Below, in pieces: positions 11,345 through 22,890 of a stretch of 64,000 bases of DNA. Positions within the stretch are counted from its first letter, which is position 1, and every line of letters begins with the position of its first letter. The stretch spans positions 1-64,000 of the forward strand of contig JARKIF010000023.1 in the NCBI GenBank assembly GCA_029378245.1, read 5' to 3'. Position numbers and translations under genes: made by a program. This DNA comes from Roridomyces roridus. Its lineage: Eukaryota > Basidiomycota > Agaricomycetes > Agaricales > Mycenaceae. The notes beneath the pieces were generated by a model. It was not told the DNA's origin. It made no database searches and saw only the letters and a list, made by a program, of their open reading frames with translations.

Positions 11345-12734
11345 ATGGGCGCTGCCCTAGGCCGTCTCTTCCCACCGTCCTTCCTCCCCGAACGTGACAT
11401 CCCCGACTTGTCTGGAAAGGTACGTTTCTCCTCTTCCTACACTGTCGCTGTACTGACTACGCCAGATCATCCTCGTCACCGGTGGAAACACTGGTATCGG
11501 CTACGAAACAGTTAAACAGCTACTGCTCAAGAACGCCACGGTATACCTCGCGGCGCGCTCACCCGAGAAGGGCGCTGCTGCTATCAAGCGTCTTGAGGAT
11601 GAGACCGGCGGCAAGTCGGCTCTTTTCTTGGAACTCGATTTGTCGGATTTGCCCAACGTACGCAAGGCGGCGGAGGGTTTCTTGGCCAAGGAGGGTAGGT
11701 TGGATATTTTGATCAATAACGCGTGCGTATTGGGTGTATCAAAGAGTGGACTCTTACTGACCTCATGGCCAGTGGGGTCATGAACTGTCCTCCAGATATG
11801 CTCACAGCACAGAACCATGACCTTCGTAAGCCAGTTGTCCTTGCGCGTAATCCGGGCTGAGTATCCATAGAATTCGGGACCAACGTCATTGGACACTTTT
11901 TCTTCACGGAGCTCCTCGTACGTCCAGTCGGGGCCTCATTCTGCCACAAATATAAATTCTGGCTATCCACCCGCCCGCACAGCTTCCAGCCCTAACCAAA
12001 TCCTACGAACAAACACAAATCCCCGCCCGCATAATCAACGTCAGCTCCATGGGGCACAAATTTGCTCCGGGGAACGGACTCAACTTTGCCAGCCTCAAGG
12101 CCGGACCTGAACGCGACGCGTGGGTGAACAAGACGGGAAAACTCATGGCACGCGCGTAAGGAGTACCATGATGCTGTCCGCGAAGCTCGCACTACTAACA
12201 TAAATACACAGACAATTATACGGGGAGAGCAAAATCGGGAACATATACTCGTCCAACTACTGGGCCAAGACCCATTCGGATGTGCTCGTGTCGTGCTCTT
12301 TGCATCCGGGCAGCATTAATACGGAACTCCTCCGGTAAGCCTCCCAGTCAACTTCATCTCCGAGACATGCAAGATAAGCGTAAAACGTATAGCCACTCCC
12401 CCGGTTTCATACAAGTCCTGGCGAATTATTTCATTTACCCACCGCAGTACGTCCCAATCCCTGATTGTAGTTGTCAAGGCGTCGCTGAACAGGCTTCATT
12501 TGCCCAGTATGGGTGCGTACACACAATTGTGGGGCGCTACGGTCGCTACGCCGGCGCAGATCACGGGCCAGGTGCGTCTCTGCTCTCTGCCAATCACAGC
12601 CCTTGACCAATACGCTGCTTACTTAGTACCTCGTTCCCTGGGGCAAGGTCGGAACGCCTGACAAACGGACGACCGATTCGAAAGTGGAGGCGGAGATGAT
12701 TGACTATTTGAGAGAGCAGATCAAGGGATTTTAG
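11345..12734 (+). CDS. Short-chain dehydrogenase/reductase (WWOX/retinol dehydrogenase-like)
   Basis: Nine short exons give a 317-residue NAD(P)-dependent oxidoreductase. The cofactor motif TGGNTGIG is at residues 30-37, NNAG at 109-112, the catalytic Ser in INVSS (165-166), and YGESK gives the Tyr205/Lys209 pair. [10 protein letters not shown] follows as in the family. The order and length fit fungal SDRs of the retinol-dehydrogenase/WW-oxidoreductase type; the substrate cannot be told. Exon 1 runs 11345-11419 and exon 2 11466-11722. Later junctions ([34 protein letters not shown]) all use GT-AG and keep frame. It ends EQIKGF then TAG. It is convergent with the small repeat protein 150 bases downstream. 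No lesion seen. Confidence 0.85.
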
Positions 12735-12884
12735 CATCTATATGATGTACGTCGCACAGGCAGATGTTGGGAATGCCAATTTGTGCTGCAGGACTGGCAT
12801 GCCGTTCGACCCCAGCATAGAACTTCAATTCCCGCCATCAAGTCGTGATCATTGAATCTCCAGGTAGAACTTGAAGTACAAAAC

Positions 12885-13184
12885 TCAATCCTCGCCCGGC
12901 GGCAACAGAAACTCCTCGGGCTGCAGCGCTATGCTAGGCCGCTTCGCCAGCAAGCCCGGCTCCCGACGCACATCATCTCTCCGTCTCGGCAAATCCAGAC
13001 AATCCTCGGGTTGGAGGGCTACGGCGGGTCTTTTCGCCAGCTCGCGGGCCTGATTCATATCCTATAAGTACTTATGAGAAACGTATTGGATCCTCGTATG
13101 AGGCGGGCAGCATACCGAGGAGATGGGAGCAGCCCTCGTCCAGACTACGAGCAGAGTCAGGAATAGTGCGAATTTGGCCAGCAT
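12885..13184 (-). CDS. Small secreted Kex2-type repeat protein (candidate peptide precursor)
   Basis: Two exons (13184-13116 and 13061-12885; 54-nt intron with GTATG donor and TATAG acceptor, phase 0) encode 81 residues. Residues 1-19 are a clear signal peptide (MLAKFALFLTLLVVWTRAA). After a short linker come two near-identical units, LAKRPAVALQPED...LP (about 31-48) and LAKRPSIALQPEE...LPP (about 61-78). Each starts after a Lys-Arg, the usual Kex2 cut site. An RRR and an RR lie between them. The layout matches fungal Kex2-processed repeat proteins, which yield secreted peptides or RiPP cores. I do not recognise a named family. A non-secreted structural role cannot be excluded. Confidence 0.6.
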
Positions 13185-13301
13185 GTGTGGGACGTTGAGT
13201 TGAAAGATAAGAGCTAGAGGTGGAAGTGCTTGAATTCGAGCGAAGGGAGACCACCAGGGTCGAGAGAGCGCAGGACAAGGGAGGTGAGAGGCAGTTGTCA
13301 A

Positions 13302-13316
13302 GAGATATAAGTATAT
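13302..13316 (-). promoter_or_regulatory. Possible TATA element of the repeat-protein gene
   Basis: On the minus strand CATATACTTATATC lies about 120 bases upstream of the start codon, followed by CT-rich sequence of the kind found in basidiomycete 5' leaders. Confidence 0.3.
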
Positions 13317-13736
13317 GTGCATAGAACTGAGTTGGTCATGAGTTTGGAGCTTCTTGCATACCGACAATCGAAGATCTCCAGATATACCAACTGCGACTGC
13401 CGTACAGGACAATGGCGGATATTCCAGAGATGGATAGATGAGTTCACAGCGGGTGGGTCGAGCTCGGCAGTCAATCAACCGTCGCAACGGACAGCCGAAC
13501 TATTTCAGTGGAAGCGGGGAAGCAGTGCGAACAATATATTGCAATATTGAACCCGTCCCAGCGTCCAGATACTCCATCAAATGTCCCTGTGTAGAGCTTC
13601 TTCAAAAAGAATTGCGGGAAAGAATCGAGATAACTCAGGGAGTGAACTCAAAGCTACTCGGGCCATGCACGTTACACCATTCTCACGGATCCAATGCGTC
13701 AGTGAGTATTGCGGGTGTGTCGATTGCGGTACTTAC

Positions 13737-13905
13737 CGCAGAGGGCACTCAGTATCTTACGAGGTGGTGCCATTCCAAACTCGGAGACCACCTCTTCCAA
13801 AAGAGCCAGAGTAGTCATTGAAGACCAAGGAATTGGCGAGTCGGTCGGCTGTCCGATGTCGGACTGCGTCACAGCCAAGACGACGAGACACGGAGTGATG
13901 CTCAT
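13737..13905 (-). CDS. Possible exon of an unrecognised protein
   Basis: From an ATG the frame reads MSITPCLVVLAVTQSD through SMTTLALLEEVVSEFGM to APPRKILSALCG, ending at a good GTAAGT donor. Codon use is protein-like, but the next exon cannot be placed and no domain is recognised. It may be the start of a broken host gene beside the hAT insertion. Confidence 0.25.
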
Positions 13906-14217
13906 TCCAGGGGGGTTCGAGTTCCGCCAAGGGTGCACGAGAGCTTGTTTTGTCTTATCAGCTGGGGAAGGTGGTGGTCGGGAAAGAGAGTGAGCTGACA
14001 GATTGACCAAACATCGACAAGTAAAGTGCCGTGATGCCTGCCGTTTCTCAGCACGTGATGCAGCCTCCTTTCTCTGACCAGTCTGAGTGACCACCATGAC
14101 CACACTCCACAAAGCATCCTCCCCCAGTACCTGCCGGCTTTCCACCAATGAAAATACCTACAGTCTTCACTCTCGTTGTCGCGCGTCTGGGACCTAGGGC
14201 TGGGCACCGTAACCGTA

Positions 14218-17200
14218 TCATTGCTGAACCTTTAGGTTTGGCTACCCAAGGCATCTTCGTTTTTGTCCATCAGTGGCAGTGCTTGTAATTGATTGATTGC
14301 CATGCCGAGATGCGCCTCCCTTCAAAGCTTCACGAGCTTACTAGTTGACAACCAGCTTTTCTGTCGTTCCAAAAGCACTCTGCAGCCATCCGAGTTAAAT
14401 TTCAGCACCACAGGTTTGGGCCCAACATCTGAGCCGTCGATGCTACTAACATGCCGCACGAGCCACGATGTCCGTGACGGGAGAAAGGTGATATGGGTCT
14501 GCATCCACTCCGTCTCCGTTTCCGCCGGATGCTTGAAGAACACCGCGTGGACAGTTCTTCCTTCACCCCTCTCCCAATGCATATGCGCGCCAATAAATGT
14601 ATTGAGTATGTGTGGACTGTCTCTCTTCCACTTGAATTCAACCAGCATCTGAGGTAGGTTCAAATCCTGATCCGAGTGTGGCCAGATCATGATCATCACA
14701 GTCACCGCGGGCGCCTGCGGCGGCAGTGCGGCCTGACCCTGGTCTTTGTCTTTCTCACCATGACGGATTTTCTGCTGCGCGCGCTCAACTCGCGGCCGAC
14801 CATTCAATCGAACTTCTGGACCGGCGGCACTTTGTTTTACACCAATCAGCTCCTCGATGCAAGCTGCATTGCATCCCCTGCAGCTCCTCTCTCAACCTCA
14901 GAGTCTCTGGTATTTCTCTCAAATGCTGGCACGCACGCTCAGCTGACAGCTGCTGACTGATGTACAACCCTTTTCGACAGAGTCCTGTATTCAGACGTGC
15001 CGGGACATAGATGTGGACTTTCGACTCCACATATGACCTTTCCCCTCAATTTCTCACTTTGCCACACACATCTCTGGGTTCCAACCTTGTCTTCTGTTGC
15101 GAGACGGCTAGCGGCTAAGTCAGCCCAATAGCTCATAGAGTCATAGCCATCTTTCTGTTGGCCAAAACCAAAACTTCTGCTCCAGGCTACCGTCCGCTGG
15201 GAATATTCTCGCCTCCAAAGTCATGAAAAATGGCAAAATTTTCAAGACCCCGCTGCTTGATCTCACACGTCTCGATCTCGGCAGTCCTTCCGACTCCTTC
15301 AACGCCCACTATTTCCTGCAGTCCACGAAATTCTTTGGCTGCCGGTAAGTATCGTTGTCTCCAACTTTGCTCCAACTCATCTCAATCTTATTTGCACTAG
15401 TCAGGGTCTAGCTTACATCTTAGAACGTCTATGCCTGCCAGTGGGCGATCATCGTCGATTTGATTTATGCACTTCCGAGTCCCTTTGATCTCTCCGTTCT
15501 TGACGTCGCGTCGGGTTCTAATTATTTAACACGCGCAGGTTTTCAGGAACGCAAGTCTCCTTTCGGTCAGAGTCCATGTTCGCCAATGTTCAACCATTTC
15601 GTTGATAGTACTCGTGACGCTCGTGGTGTCAATGACGTCGCGCTCGGGCGTGCCAATTTTGAGTGCTATTAGTACCAGCTGCTCATCTAAGCACTACCAG
15701 TGAGTGACCCTATCCCCAATGTCACCCGAATTCTGAGGAGATCCGCAGTTCTTCACCCAGCAGCCAGCTCAAAACTGGAGCATTTCCGCTGGATTGACTT
15801 TTAAATTATGGCCTGCCGCCCAGGAGAAGACATTAAGGGCGTGTTATGCGGCGTCCCGCAACGTGTTGATTCTCGATTCACGCGAACCGAAGCAGGACTC
15901 GGAAGTGAGTCTTCCCTCATTGTGGCCTTTGCATTAATATTTCGTTCTGTTCATACTGAATTCGATTGCATGAACAAGTGGTGCGATATCCTCCAAGTGG
16001 TACCCTGGCTTACTGCAAAGACTGAAATGGTCTGCGCTGCTAGACCCCGAGTTATTTTGCTCGTAATAATATGTTGGGCATGGAATCAAGAGGTAAGTTG
16101 ATTTCGCGCTGTTAATGCTGAAATTGGCGCTCCGTCCCACTTTTCCATCTGCGTGTACATATGCGACACTTTCCGCACCTGCCAGTGGCTCAATGTAAAA
16201 CATCTATCAGTAATGGCCCGGATTGGACTGCCGGAGTGGGGCGTAGGCACACTTTGTTTCGTTGAACCACTTCGCTGTTAGCCTTCCCCGGCCGTTGTCT
16301 GCCGGGATACACGAGATACGGCCGTCACATACATTAAGAGGCGGCACATCGTCATGCACGCTTTCGAGAGAAACGACTCATTCTGATAATGAGCCGTGTT
16401 TCACGTCAGATGCGGCTCATTCGGAGTCATTCCCCGTGGATGACTCTCCCATCGGCGCCAGCGCGACCAGCCTACATTTGGCCTGCTTTCGTCGTCGATC
16501 AAATTTGGGCTTCATGTTCCAAGGACCTAAGTACCTACACATGGGAATCCTGAGCATGTGCAGAGCAAACGAACGAACCGAGTCCACCCAGAGCGGGGAG
16601 GCTTAACAGCGGGATTGGAACGAGAATATGAAATTTAGAGCATCTTAAACCAATCGTAAACGGCTAAGTAGTATGTAAATAGAACGAGCCGACGCCGCAC
16701 CCGAAATGGACGACGCGGACGGAGGGCAAGGGAGTCGCGCTCCACAGAAAAGGCATCACAATGTTTGTCAAGCGTTGCGGCCCCAAAAACGACCAGTAGA
16801 AACGACGATAGGCTCACAGGAAGTGACGCCCGCCGCGTCGTCCGCCCGTCCGCCCGTCCGCCGATCCCACCTCGCGCCAGCCACCAACCATCCATCCGAA
16901 CGCCAAACGAAGATGAAATCAAATGAAACTTACCCGTTGATACTATGTCTTCTGCACGTTCCTATCCATCATGTACCGCGTCTGCGGCGTTCCAGCCTTG
17001 TGTACCCGATCAAACGACCAGCGTGGCGAGCGAGCATTGGCGAAAGCGGCCCCACCTCCAGCAGGAAAGCTTCACCCGATGACATGGCCAACGACGGTGT
17101 TGGCGTCCTGGGTGGGCAGATGGTAGTCGGGAGAGAGGACTCAGAGAAGCCATTGACGTGATCCGCTTGTGGTCTGATTGCTTTGATCGGCAATCCCACG

Positions 17201-17455
17201 GGGATGTGCCGCATCTCGTTGAAACACGGCTCATTCCCTGAATGTGCCGTTTCTCTCAGATCTATGTGCCTTGTCTCAATGTGTGTTATGTCCTCGTCTT
17301 GTATATCCTCGTTGTCTGCCGGGTATGTATGTACTTATCCACCCAGAAACTGAACTTAAGATTGAAGATTTTGCTCTACTGGATGCTGTAGAAATGAACA
17401 AGAAACAGAGCGAAAGGTTCAGCACCCGCCTCGAAGAGGCCCAATCCCAAGTCAT
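14218..17455 (+). mobile_element. Repeat family R, copy 1 (Helitron-like)
   Basis: It starts TCATTGCTGAACCTTTAGGT and ends with the hairpin GCCTCGAAGAGGC followed by CCAATCCCAAGTCAT. Two other copies (24198-29534, 32023-36781) share both ends and scattered interior stretches, for example the GATATCCTCCAAG...GTACCCTGGCTTACTGCA segment near 15.99 and 26.47 kb. It lies in the hAT left end without target duplication: removing it joins CCGTA to ACGG, as at the other hAT end. TC start, 3' hairpin, no duplication and A^T-like target fit Helitrons; the usual CTRR end is absent. No Rep/helicase is encoded. Confidence 0.55.
16366..17257. repeat. Nested element with 41-bp inverted repeats
   Basis: GAGAGAAACG...ATGAGCCGTGTTTCACG on the left is mirrored by CGTTGAAACACGGCTCAT...CGTTTCTCTC on the right. 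The segment between has no counterpart in the second R copy, so it is probably a small transposon inserted into R copy 1. No target duplication is clear. Confidence 0.45.
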
Positions 17456-18439
17456 ACGGAATACGGCTCCGTAATACGGACACGGTACCGTGTCGGGTCC
17501 CCTCATGGCCAATTGGACACGGCACGGACACGGTACGGAGAGAAGCCGTATCTGCCGTGTGAATACGGCCGTAACGGCCGTATTACGGCGAATACGGAAC
17601 AATTCAAACAATATTTGGCGGTGCCTGCTAGTAGATCGGCAATCATGAATGACGAATCACACACACTTTTGACCCAAACGCTCATGTACACCCATCCAGG
17701 TCAGTCCCATACCAGCTATACGTCCTCTATGACGACTGCTACTGTATGCCAGACCTATCTGCCCCATTCTCTTGACCTCCGTCTGTAGGATACCGCTTAA
17801 GGCTACGGCGCGCCGCCCATCGTCGGCTACGCACCGATCGTACTATACCTCTCGGGCTCGTTCCAAACGCGTCAAACTACCGAACTCATCCATTAGAATG
17901 ATATTTGAGCCTCTCCTCTACTAGTCTCACCAACGGCTGGAACCTCTGGCACGGTGTCTCATTGCGCCTGTATGCCTAGGTCTGCGGACTCCCCGCTCTT
18001 CGTTGGGTCCTCCCGCTTTCCTGCGATGCTTCGACCGCCCCAATCACTCAGCTCCACACTAACACTATCCGAGCAGCGCCCATGCAAGTCACCACTGGGC
18101 CAACTGCGCAGGGGGGAATTCAAATTTGTGGAGCCAGGTGAGATACTGCGCGTCCCTGCACTCCGAGCACGCCGTGAAATGTATCTTGCTGACGGTTCCT
18201 GCGGAGGTGTTCCGCATTTTATTCATCATGTTCACGTAGCTGACCATTGTAAATAGCTGGTCGTCGCATTTGCAACCAGAACGAACAATCCCCGCCCTTG
18301 CACTGTGTCTCTCAATATGACCGGTCCGGTTCTCGTGCCGACCACCGATCCCCCAATCGAAAAATACTATTCAAGTTTGTCTTGTCTTCTATTGGTTCTC
18401 ACATGAGTCTCACCAATGAACAGCAACCCGTGGTTGCAT

Positions 18440-18690
18440 AAAACCGACTACAGCTGATGCTGCGGCGTTTGCGGGAGAGTTTCCGCTTTGGCTCGTCGCT
18501 AACGTTGTCCTGCTGATGTTCCCAACCTCACTGCTCGTTGCGGCGCACCTCTGTGGTCATTCTGGGTCCATATTCTCAACTTTCACTCCTGGTGCTTGCC
18601 TGTATCTTTTGGCATTCTTCGGGATCGTGACCATTGTGTTGGGTGCGTGGAATTCCATCCAAATGTTTTTGATCACTGACCAGCGGGCAG
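18440..18690 (+). other. Possible membrane-spanning coding stretch inside the hAT element
   Basis: One open frame reads AAAFAGEFPLWLVANVVLL, then FPTSLLVAAHLCGHSG and LYLLAFFGIVTIVLGAW: two strongly hydrophobic, helix-like segments upstream of the transposase exons. No splice links to the transposase could be proved and no family is recognised. Confidence 0.2.
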
Positions 18691-18846
18691 TGAATGCGAT
18701 TTTCCCCTCATTTATGCGCTATGCTTCGGTCCACAAAAGCCTGAACGAGAGGAGGAAACGCACACATTGGTCCTTCATCACGCCCCGGCGTTGGGGGCAG
18801 TACGCGCCCGAAAACCGGTGTTATTCGGTCTTCATTCGTGGGCTCC

Positions 18847-18914
18847 TCGCATCCACAGTCGTTCTCAGTACGTGTTTGAATCGCATCCACAGTCGTTCTC
18901 AGTACGTGTTTGAA
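18847..18914. repeat. 34-bp tandem duplication
   Basis: Two adjacent copies of TCGCATCCACAGTCGTTCTC...GTGTTTGAA, nearly identical, lie just upstream of the transposase coding exons. Confidence 0.8.
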
Positions 18915-18978
18915 TTAAGGCTCTTCCTCAGAGACTCACTCTCTTACAAGTGTGACGAAGGCGTCCACAGTCTTACAG

Positions 18979-21900
18979 CTGGAGCTGCTTCTCGTTTGCC
19001 ACTCAAACCCTGCTGTCTCCCGCCCTATTATGGATATTCCACACTTCTACGAGACGGTCGAGAGTTTTCCGCGGTGCTTGTCTATGGATCAAACCTTGGA
19101 GGAGGCTGGTATCGGGCCGGATAGCCACATTTATGTACGGTTTCCACTTTGTGGAGGTGCGCCGGGCAGCTCAGCAGAGGCATCTACAGGTTTGTGCTAT
19201 TCATTCCGTGCCCAACAAATACTCAGTGCCGTTGCAGCAAACTCCCGACGAAAGCGAGGCAGCTCCAGCAAATACACCGATGCCATCGCTGCTGAACGTC
19301 TCGACGAGGAAGGCAATCCTGCGCCGTCCGCTTCCACATCACGCAAACGCCAACGCAAACGCCAGAAGCAAAAGAAGACGTCTAGGGCCTCGGACGATTC
19401 CGACGATGACAACTACAGCTCAGACTCCTCCAGTAGCAGCTCAACGCAGTCGGAGGAGAGCGATGGTATCGAAATAATCACGAACGCGGAGGTGAGTTGT
19501 TTGTGGCAATTCTTTCCGTCGCTGAGCCACATATACAGCTTGCCGACTCCTTGCCCTCGAAGACGGTGGTCCAGACATCGAGACGGAAAGGGAAGGAACC
19601 GGAGAAGGGGAAGACGAAGAAACCGAGCAAGAAACGAAGAAAGGTGAGTGCACAGACTCCAACGATGCCGGCGCATCTGCTTACTCGGACGTAGAAGGAC
19701 GCGCTCCCAACTATCTCTGTGAGCGGGCCAGCAGTGTCATCGTCCTCAGTCGCACGAGCCACTGAAGCAACACCTGCCACTGAAACAAACTCGGAGGTTT
19801 GTTCCTCACGTTAATTTGTGTCCGAGTGCTGATTCTTCCTACAGAAGGTCACCAAGCGCAAAAACGCCGTATTCCTGTTCTTTGAGCAGGTTACAGCAGA
19901 CGCGGATGGTACGGTCGAGGATGGGACGAAGTATTATCGGTGTTATCACGGGAACCGGAAGGTTGTGAAGCTGACGAAGAAAATGAAAGGAAACTTGGCC
20001 AGTGAGTTCCCGTTAGCTGTCTAGATTCATTCTCAACCATGCCACGGACCTCATCGGTCATCTTCAACGGACGTTCCCTGCGCACTTCCGCTTGTGTTCG
20101 GTACTCAATCAGCGTCTCGAACCGCCGACCCAGGATGAGATTCACATTGCCAACGGCACAAAGGTGATGGACCCGGCGATCGCCAAGAAGTATCTCGCCG
20201 AACTGGATGTTATCTCTGGGAATATCAAAGAGATGCTCATGAAGCAGATGGACAAGGCCAAGGTGAGTTCATCTTTCTCACCCGTAGGATCATAAGAACT
20301 TACCTTGCCAGGAACCATGGGACCAGAAGGAGTTTGACACATTGGTCGCCAAGTGGTGTGCTGCATGTGATCAGCCTTTCTCGGTCGTCGAGGAGCCCGA
20401 GTTCCGCGAGATGCTCGAATACGCGTATTACCACAACGCGCCGGGTAAATTTCGGCTTCCGACGCGTCGTAATCTGCGTGAAGCGGTCTTGGACTTGAGG
20501 AGGGACATGGTTGAGGGGTTCAGAGCGATGTTTGCAGTATGTGCTTTCAAATTGTTCCCACATATCTATATCTCTCATTTACACACAGGAAAACACGTCC
20601 AACTTCACCCTGTCCCTCGACTTGTGGACTTCGTCGAATGGCTACGCATTCATGGCCATTGTTATTCATTATATCAGCAACACGGGGACTCTTGGTTCGT
20701 CCATTTTATGTCCATTTATTTCCAACTGACAAGAAATTAATCTCGAACGCAGAAGAATGTCTGATTGATTTCCGAGAGCTCACTGGGGAGCATTCCGGAG
20801 AAAACATGGCGGCGGCAGTCTGGGAGACCCTGGAACTCTATGGTATCGAGGGCCGGGTGTGTAGCCGTCAATTTAGACGTCAAATCTAATCTGATGCATC
20901 CTTCAACCTCAGATTATTGCATTCGTCATGGACAATGCTACGAACAACGATACACTGGTGGAGTATTTCAGGCAGCGTTGCACGGAGAAGGGTATTTATT
21001 TTGACTCCCGCAACGCGCATATGCGTTGTATGCCTCACACCGTTCATCTTGCGGCGCTCAAGGTGAATTCCCGCAGATATCTTCCATGCGAGCACTGACA
21101 TTCCGTAGTTGCTTGAAGCCATTGGTGCCCTCGTCAAGGAGACGGCCGACCGTCTTTCTCGGTCATATCAAGAGGCCGCAAGTGACCCGTTGGTATTAGA
21201 TGACGACGAGGAAGCAGAGGATCTGCGGATGGACGACGAGGAGGATTCAGCTGAGGCGATAGCAAGCTCGACAGGTGTGATTGGCCGAGCCGTCTTCAAG
21301 GTGAGTGGCCTTCCAAAAAAAAAAAAGATATACCACCTGATCACGATTGCCAGCTACGCAAGATCGTCCGCTATGTTCGCAGCAGTCCCCAACAACGTCA
21401 GGCATGGAACCTACGCGTCGCGGAGTCAAACGCGTCGTTTGTTGGCCGTGCCAAGATGCTGATTCTCGATGTTCGCACTCGCTGGTCATCGACACACCAA
21501 ATGTTGAGTGCGTCTCATCGTTCCATGTCGAGGCACCCCTACTCATTTTCTTCAGGTCGTGCGCTCGGCTTTAGAAACTCCGTTGATGCCTACGTTGCTC
21601 TGAACCGGAACATGCGGTCCTTTGAGCTCAACGAACCAGAGTGGAAGGCACTGGAATTGGTCCAGAAATGGTTGCAGCGGTTGCAGGAAGCGACCACGCA
21701 GATGTCGACATCCAAGAAGCCAATGCTCTCATCGTGCCACGCCGTGTTCTGTGAGCTGCAAGAGCATCTCCGTGACACGCTCCGCACTCTACCCGACGAT
21801 GTTGACTCCACGCTCAAGATTGCGCTTACTGATGCTCATCGCAAACTCAGTGATTACTTCACGAAATTCGACGAGTCTGAATACTACACATGGGCTGCTC

Positions 21901-22548
21901 GTACGTGGTTCTATTCACGTGAATTACCGTGTTTCTGACTCGTGCACAGTTTTAGATCCCCGCATTTCATACGAGGGCCTCTCCCAGGACTACGAACACG
22001 ACCCGGATCTGCTCGCGACAGCTCAAGTGGGCAAGGCCAACCTTGAGATGCACTTCAAAACGTTCTACGCAACATCAGGCACCACTGAGCCCACGACAAC
22101 CTCCACCGACAACCTTCCCTCTCCGCGCAAGTCGTTCGGGGCACGCTACTCGAAGCAAAAGTCCAGCACGGGAGTCAGCGAGTTGGATCGTTACTTTGCG
22201 CTGACCAGTAAACCTCTCCCATGGGAAGCAGACCCGATCGCGTGGTGGAACAGTCATCGTGAGAGTTTCCCGAACCTATATCGTCTCGTGCGCGATGTTC
22301 TGTGCATCCCCGGTATGTACTACCGGCGTCTATGTCGAATTACTCTGATCAGAATTATTCCAGGATCGGCGGTCTCTGTCGAACGTGTCTTTTCCGGTGG
22401 CCGCGACCTTATCGGCATTCGGCGGGCCAGTCTGCTGCCCGAAACTATTCGCAGCCTCATGCTGGTCAAGGCCCAACTTCACCTTTGTCGTAAAGCGGTG
22501 ATTGATCTCGTCTCGGGAGGGCGCCTTGTAGTTCGACTTTGTTCTTAA
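18979..22548 (+). CDS. hAT-family transposase (multi-exon, apparently intact)
   Basis: About a dozen exons read through without stops. The first clear exon ends QTLEEAGIGPDSHIYVRF then PLCGG, reminiscent of a ubiquitin tail. Next come a basic/Ser-rich acidic linker (RKRQRKRQKQKK, DDSDDDNYSSDSSSSSS), a BED-like zinc region (FLFFEQVTADADGT...YYRCYHGN...LIGHLQRTFP), and the RNase H-like core. In the core, SLDLWTSSNGYAFMAIVIHY carries the first Asp and FVMDNATNNDTLVEYF the second, followed by RTRWSSTHQML and an insertion domain. The hATC tail is SAVSVERVFSGGRDLIGIRR with the C-terminal Glu/Arg region. Introns are 45-60 nt. It should bind the element's own ends and catalyse cut-and-paste. The true start codon is not fixed. 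Confidence 0.8.
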
Positions 22549-22890
22549 TTACTGTACAGCCCTTGTTATTTTCATTTTTTTCACTTTGTCCCGCCGTAAG
22601 TGGCCGTATACGGCCGTATGCGGCACCGTACCGTACCGTTGGCGCTGAATGGCGGCAAACTACGGCCCGTAAGCTTACGGCCGTAAGCAAATACGGCCGT
22701 ATAAATTACGGCCGTGTCCGTTACGGTACGGTGCCCAGCCCTACTGGGACCAAAGCCTTACAAGACATTAACGAATGGATTACAATTAAGTGGTGCGTGC
22801 GGTGAGCTACATCTATAACAAACGAAGGACTTTCAGGTCAATATTGAAAGTAAGAAGAAAGAAAGATGCCAACGGTCGAGCCCTCAACGT

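Larger units (their letters stand above)
14195..22743 (+). mobile_element. hAT transposon, probably autonomous, with a nested insertion
   Basis: The ends are TAGGGCTGGGCACCGTAACC on the left and the complement of TAGGGCTGGGCACCGTACCG on the right. They are flanked by a perfect 8-bp target duplication, CTGGGACC (14187-14194 and 22744-22751), the hallmark of hAT insertion. Subterminal regions are packed with ACGGCCGTA / CCGTATACGG words. The interior carries an intron-rich transposase with no stops. A Helitron-like R copy (14218-17455) sits 23 bases inside the left end; without it the element is about 5.3 kb. Confidence 0.85.

Noticed and set aside
11345..13184. SDR plus repeat peptide as a biosynthetic cluster
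   Set aside because: Only two genes, convergent, and no UstYa-type or other tailoring genes in the window; kept as separate genes.
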